A DNA stretch of 64,000 nucleotides from Diadophis punctatus similis. Taxonomy: Eukaryota > Chordata > Lepidosauria > Squamata > Dipsadidae. Shown one piece after another: positions 63,948-64,000 of this stretch (its first letter is position 1; every line of letters starts with the position of its first letter). Below the pieces are notes generated by a model, which was given only the letters and a program-made list of their open reading frames with translations, had not been told where the DNA came from and did no database searches. The DNA lies in assembly GCA_023053685.1 (NCBI GenBank), contig JALIGW010000002.1, positions 242,413,677-242,477,676 of the forward strand, read 5' to 3'. The position numbers and the translations under genes were made by a program.

Positions 63948-64000
63948 AACTGATATGGCTGAATAAATCCCTTTTAAACAAGAACAACAAGAAGAGTTTG

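Overview
The window is repeat-rich nuclear DNA from a squamate reptile, most likely a snake. The evidence is two tandem vomeronasal type-2 receptor (V2R) genes, CR1/L2/L1-type LINE debris, a Penelope-like element, SPIN-type and other hAT elements, tRNA-derived SINEs and long GATA, CA and pentanucleotide microsatellites. Organism identity is inference; no marker gene settles the species.

Region 1 (1-15916) is a stack of nested insertions that target-site duplications (TSDs) resolve. A decayed Ty1/copia element (Copia-A, 5' end outside the window) sits in a satellite-like repeat. A 2273-bp hAT element (3285-5557, TSD GCCTACAC) split its pol. A second copia family (Copia-B) entered its 3' LTR: copy B1 (minus strand, 6433-15679, TSD CATGT), which was itself split by copy B2 (plus strand, 8043-12663, TSD TTGTG). 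B1 without B2, B2, and a third copy B3 (19273-23893, TSD GCTTC) are all exactly 4621 bp with 266-bp LTRs. B2 and B3 each carry one uninterrupted 1329-codon gag-pol frame and (nearly) identical LTR pairs, so the family moved recently. The primer-binding site matches the anticodon arm of initiator tRNA-Met, as in Drosophila copia.

Region 2 (15917-29160) is a tandem repeat of about 850-890 bp (unit P) and a related GC-rich unit (Q) present twice. Each Q copy ends in a solo Copia-B-type LTR at the same position, so Q plus LTR was duplicated after the LTR was inserted. Each Q copy also holds a conserved 71-nt ATG-to-splice-donor segment of unknown identity. The region ends in a short inverted-repeat element.

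Region 3 (29219-33590) holds a 5'-truncated Penelope-like element with a GIY-YIG endonuclease frame (minus), a SPIN-like hAT element and two further non-autonomous hAT elements.

Region 4 (33590-64000) holds two V2R genes on the minus strand. V2R-1 has intact exons 1-4 (39922 to 33635), but exons 5-6 are not found. V2R-2 has all six exons (63947 to 43901) with consistent splice phases and an intact seven-helix exon, but a single in-frame TGA in exon 4. Its third intron is about 11 kb of nested L2/CR1-like LINEs plus a solo Copia-A-type LTR. In the second intron side of V2R-1, a tRNA-Val-like SINE (38600-38760, minus) carries a complete hammerhead ribozyme fold directly after the tRNA part, the most unusual small structure seen here.
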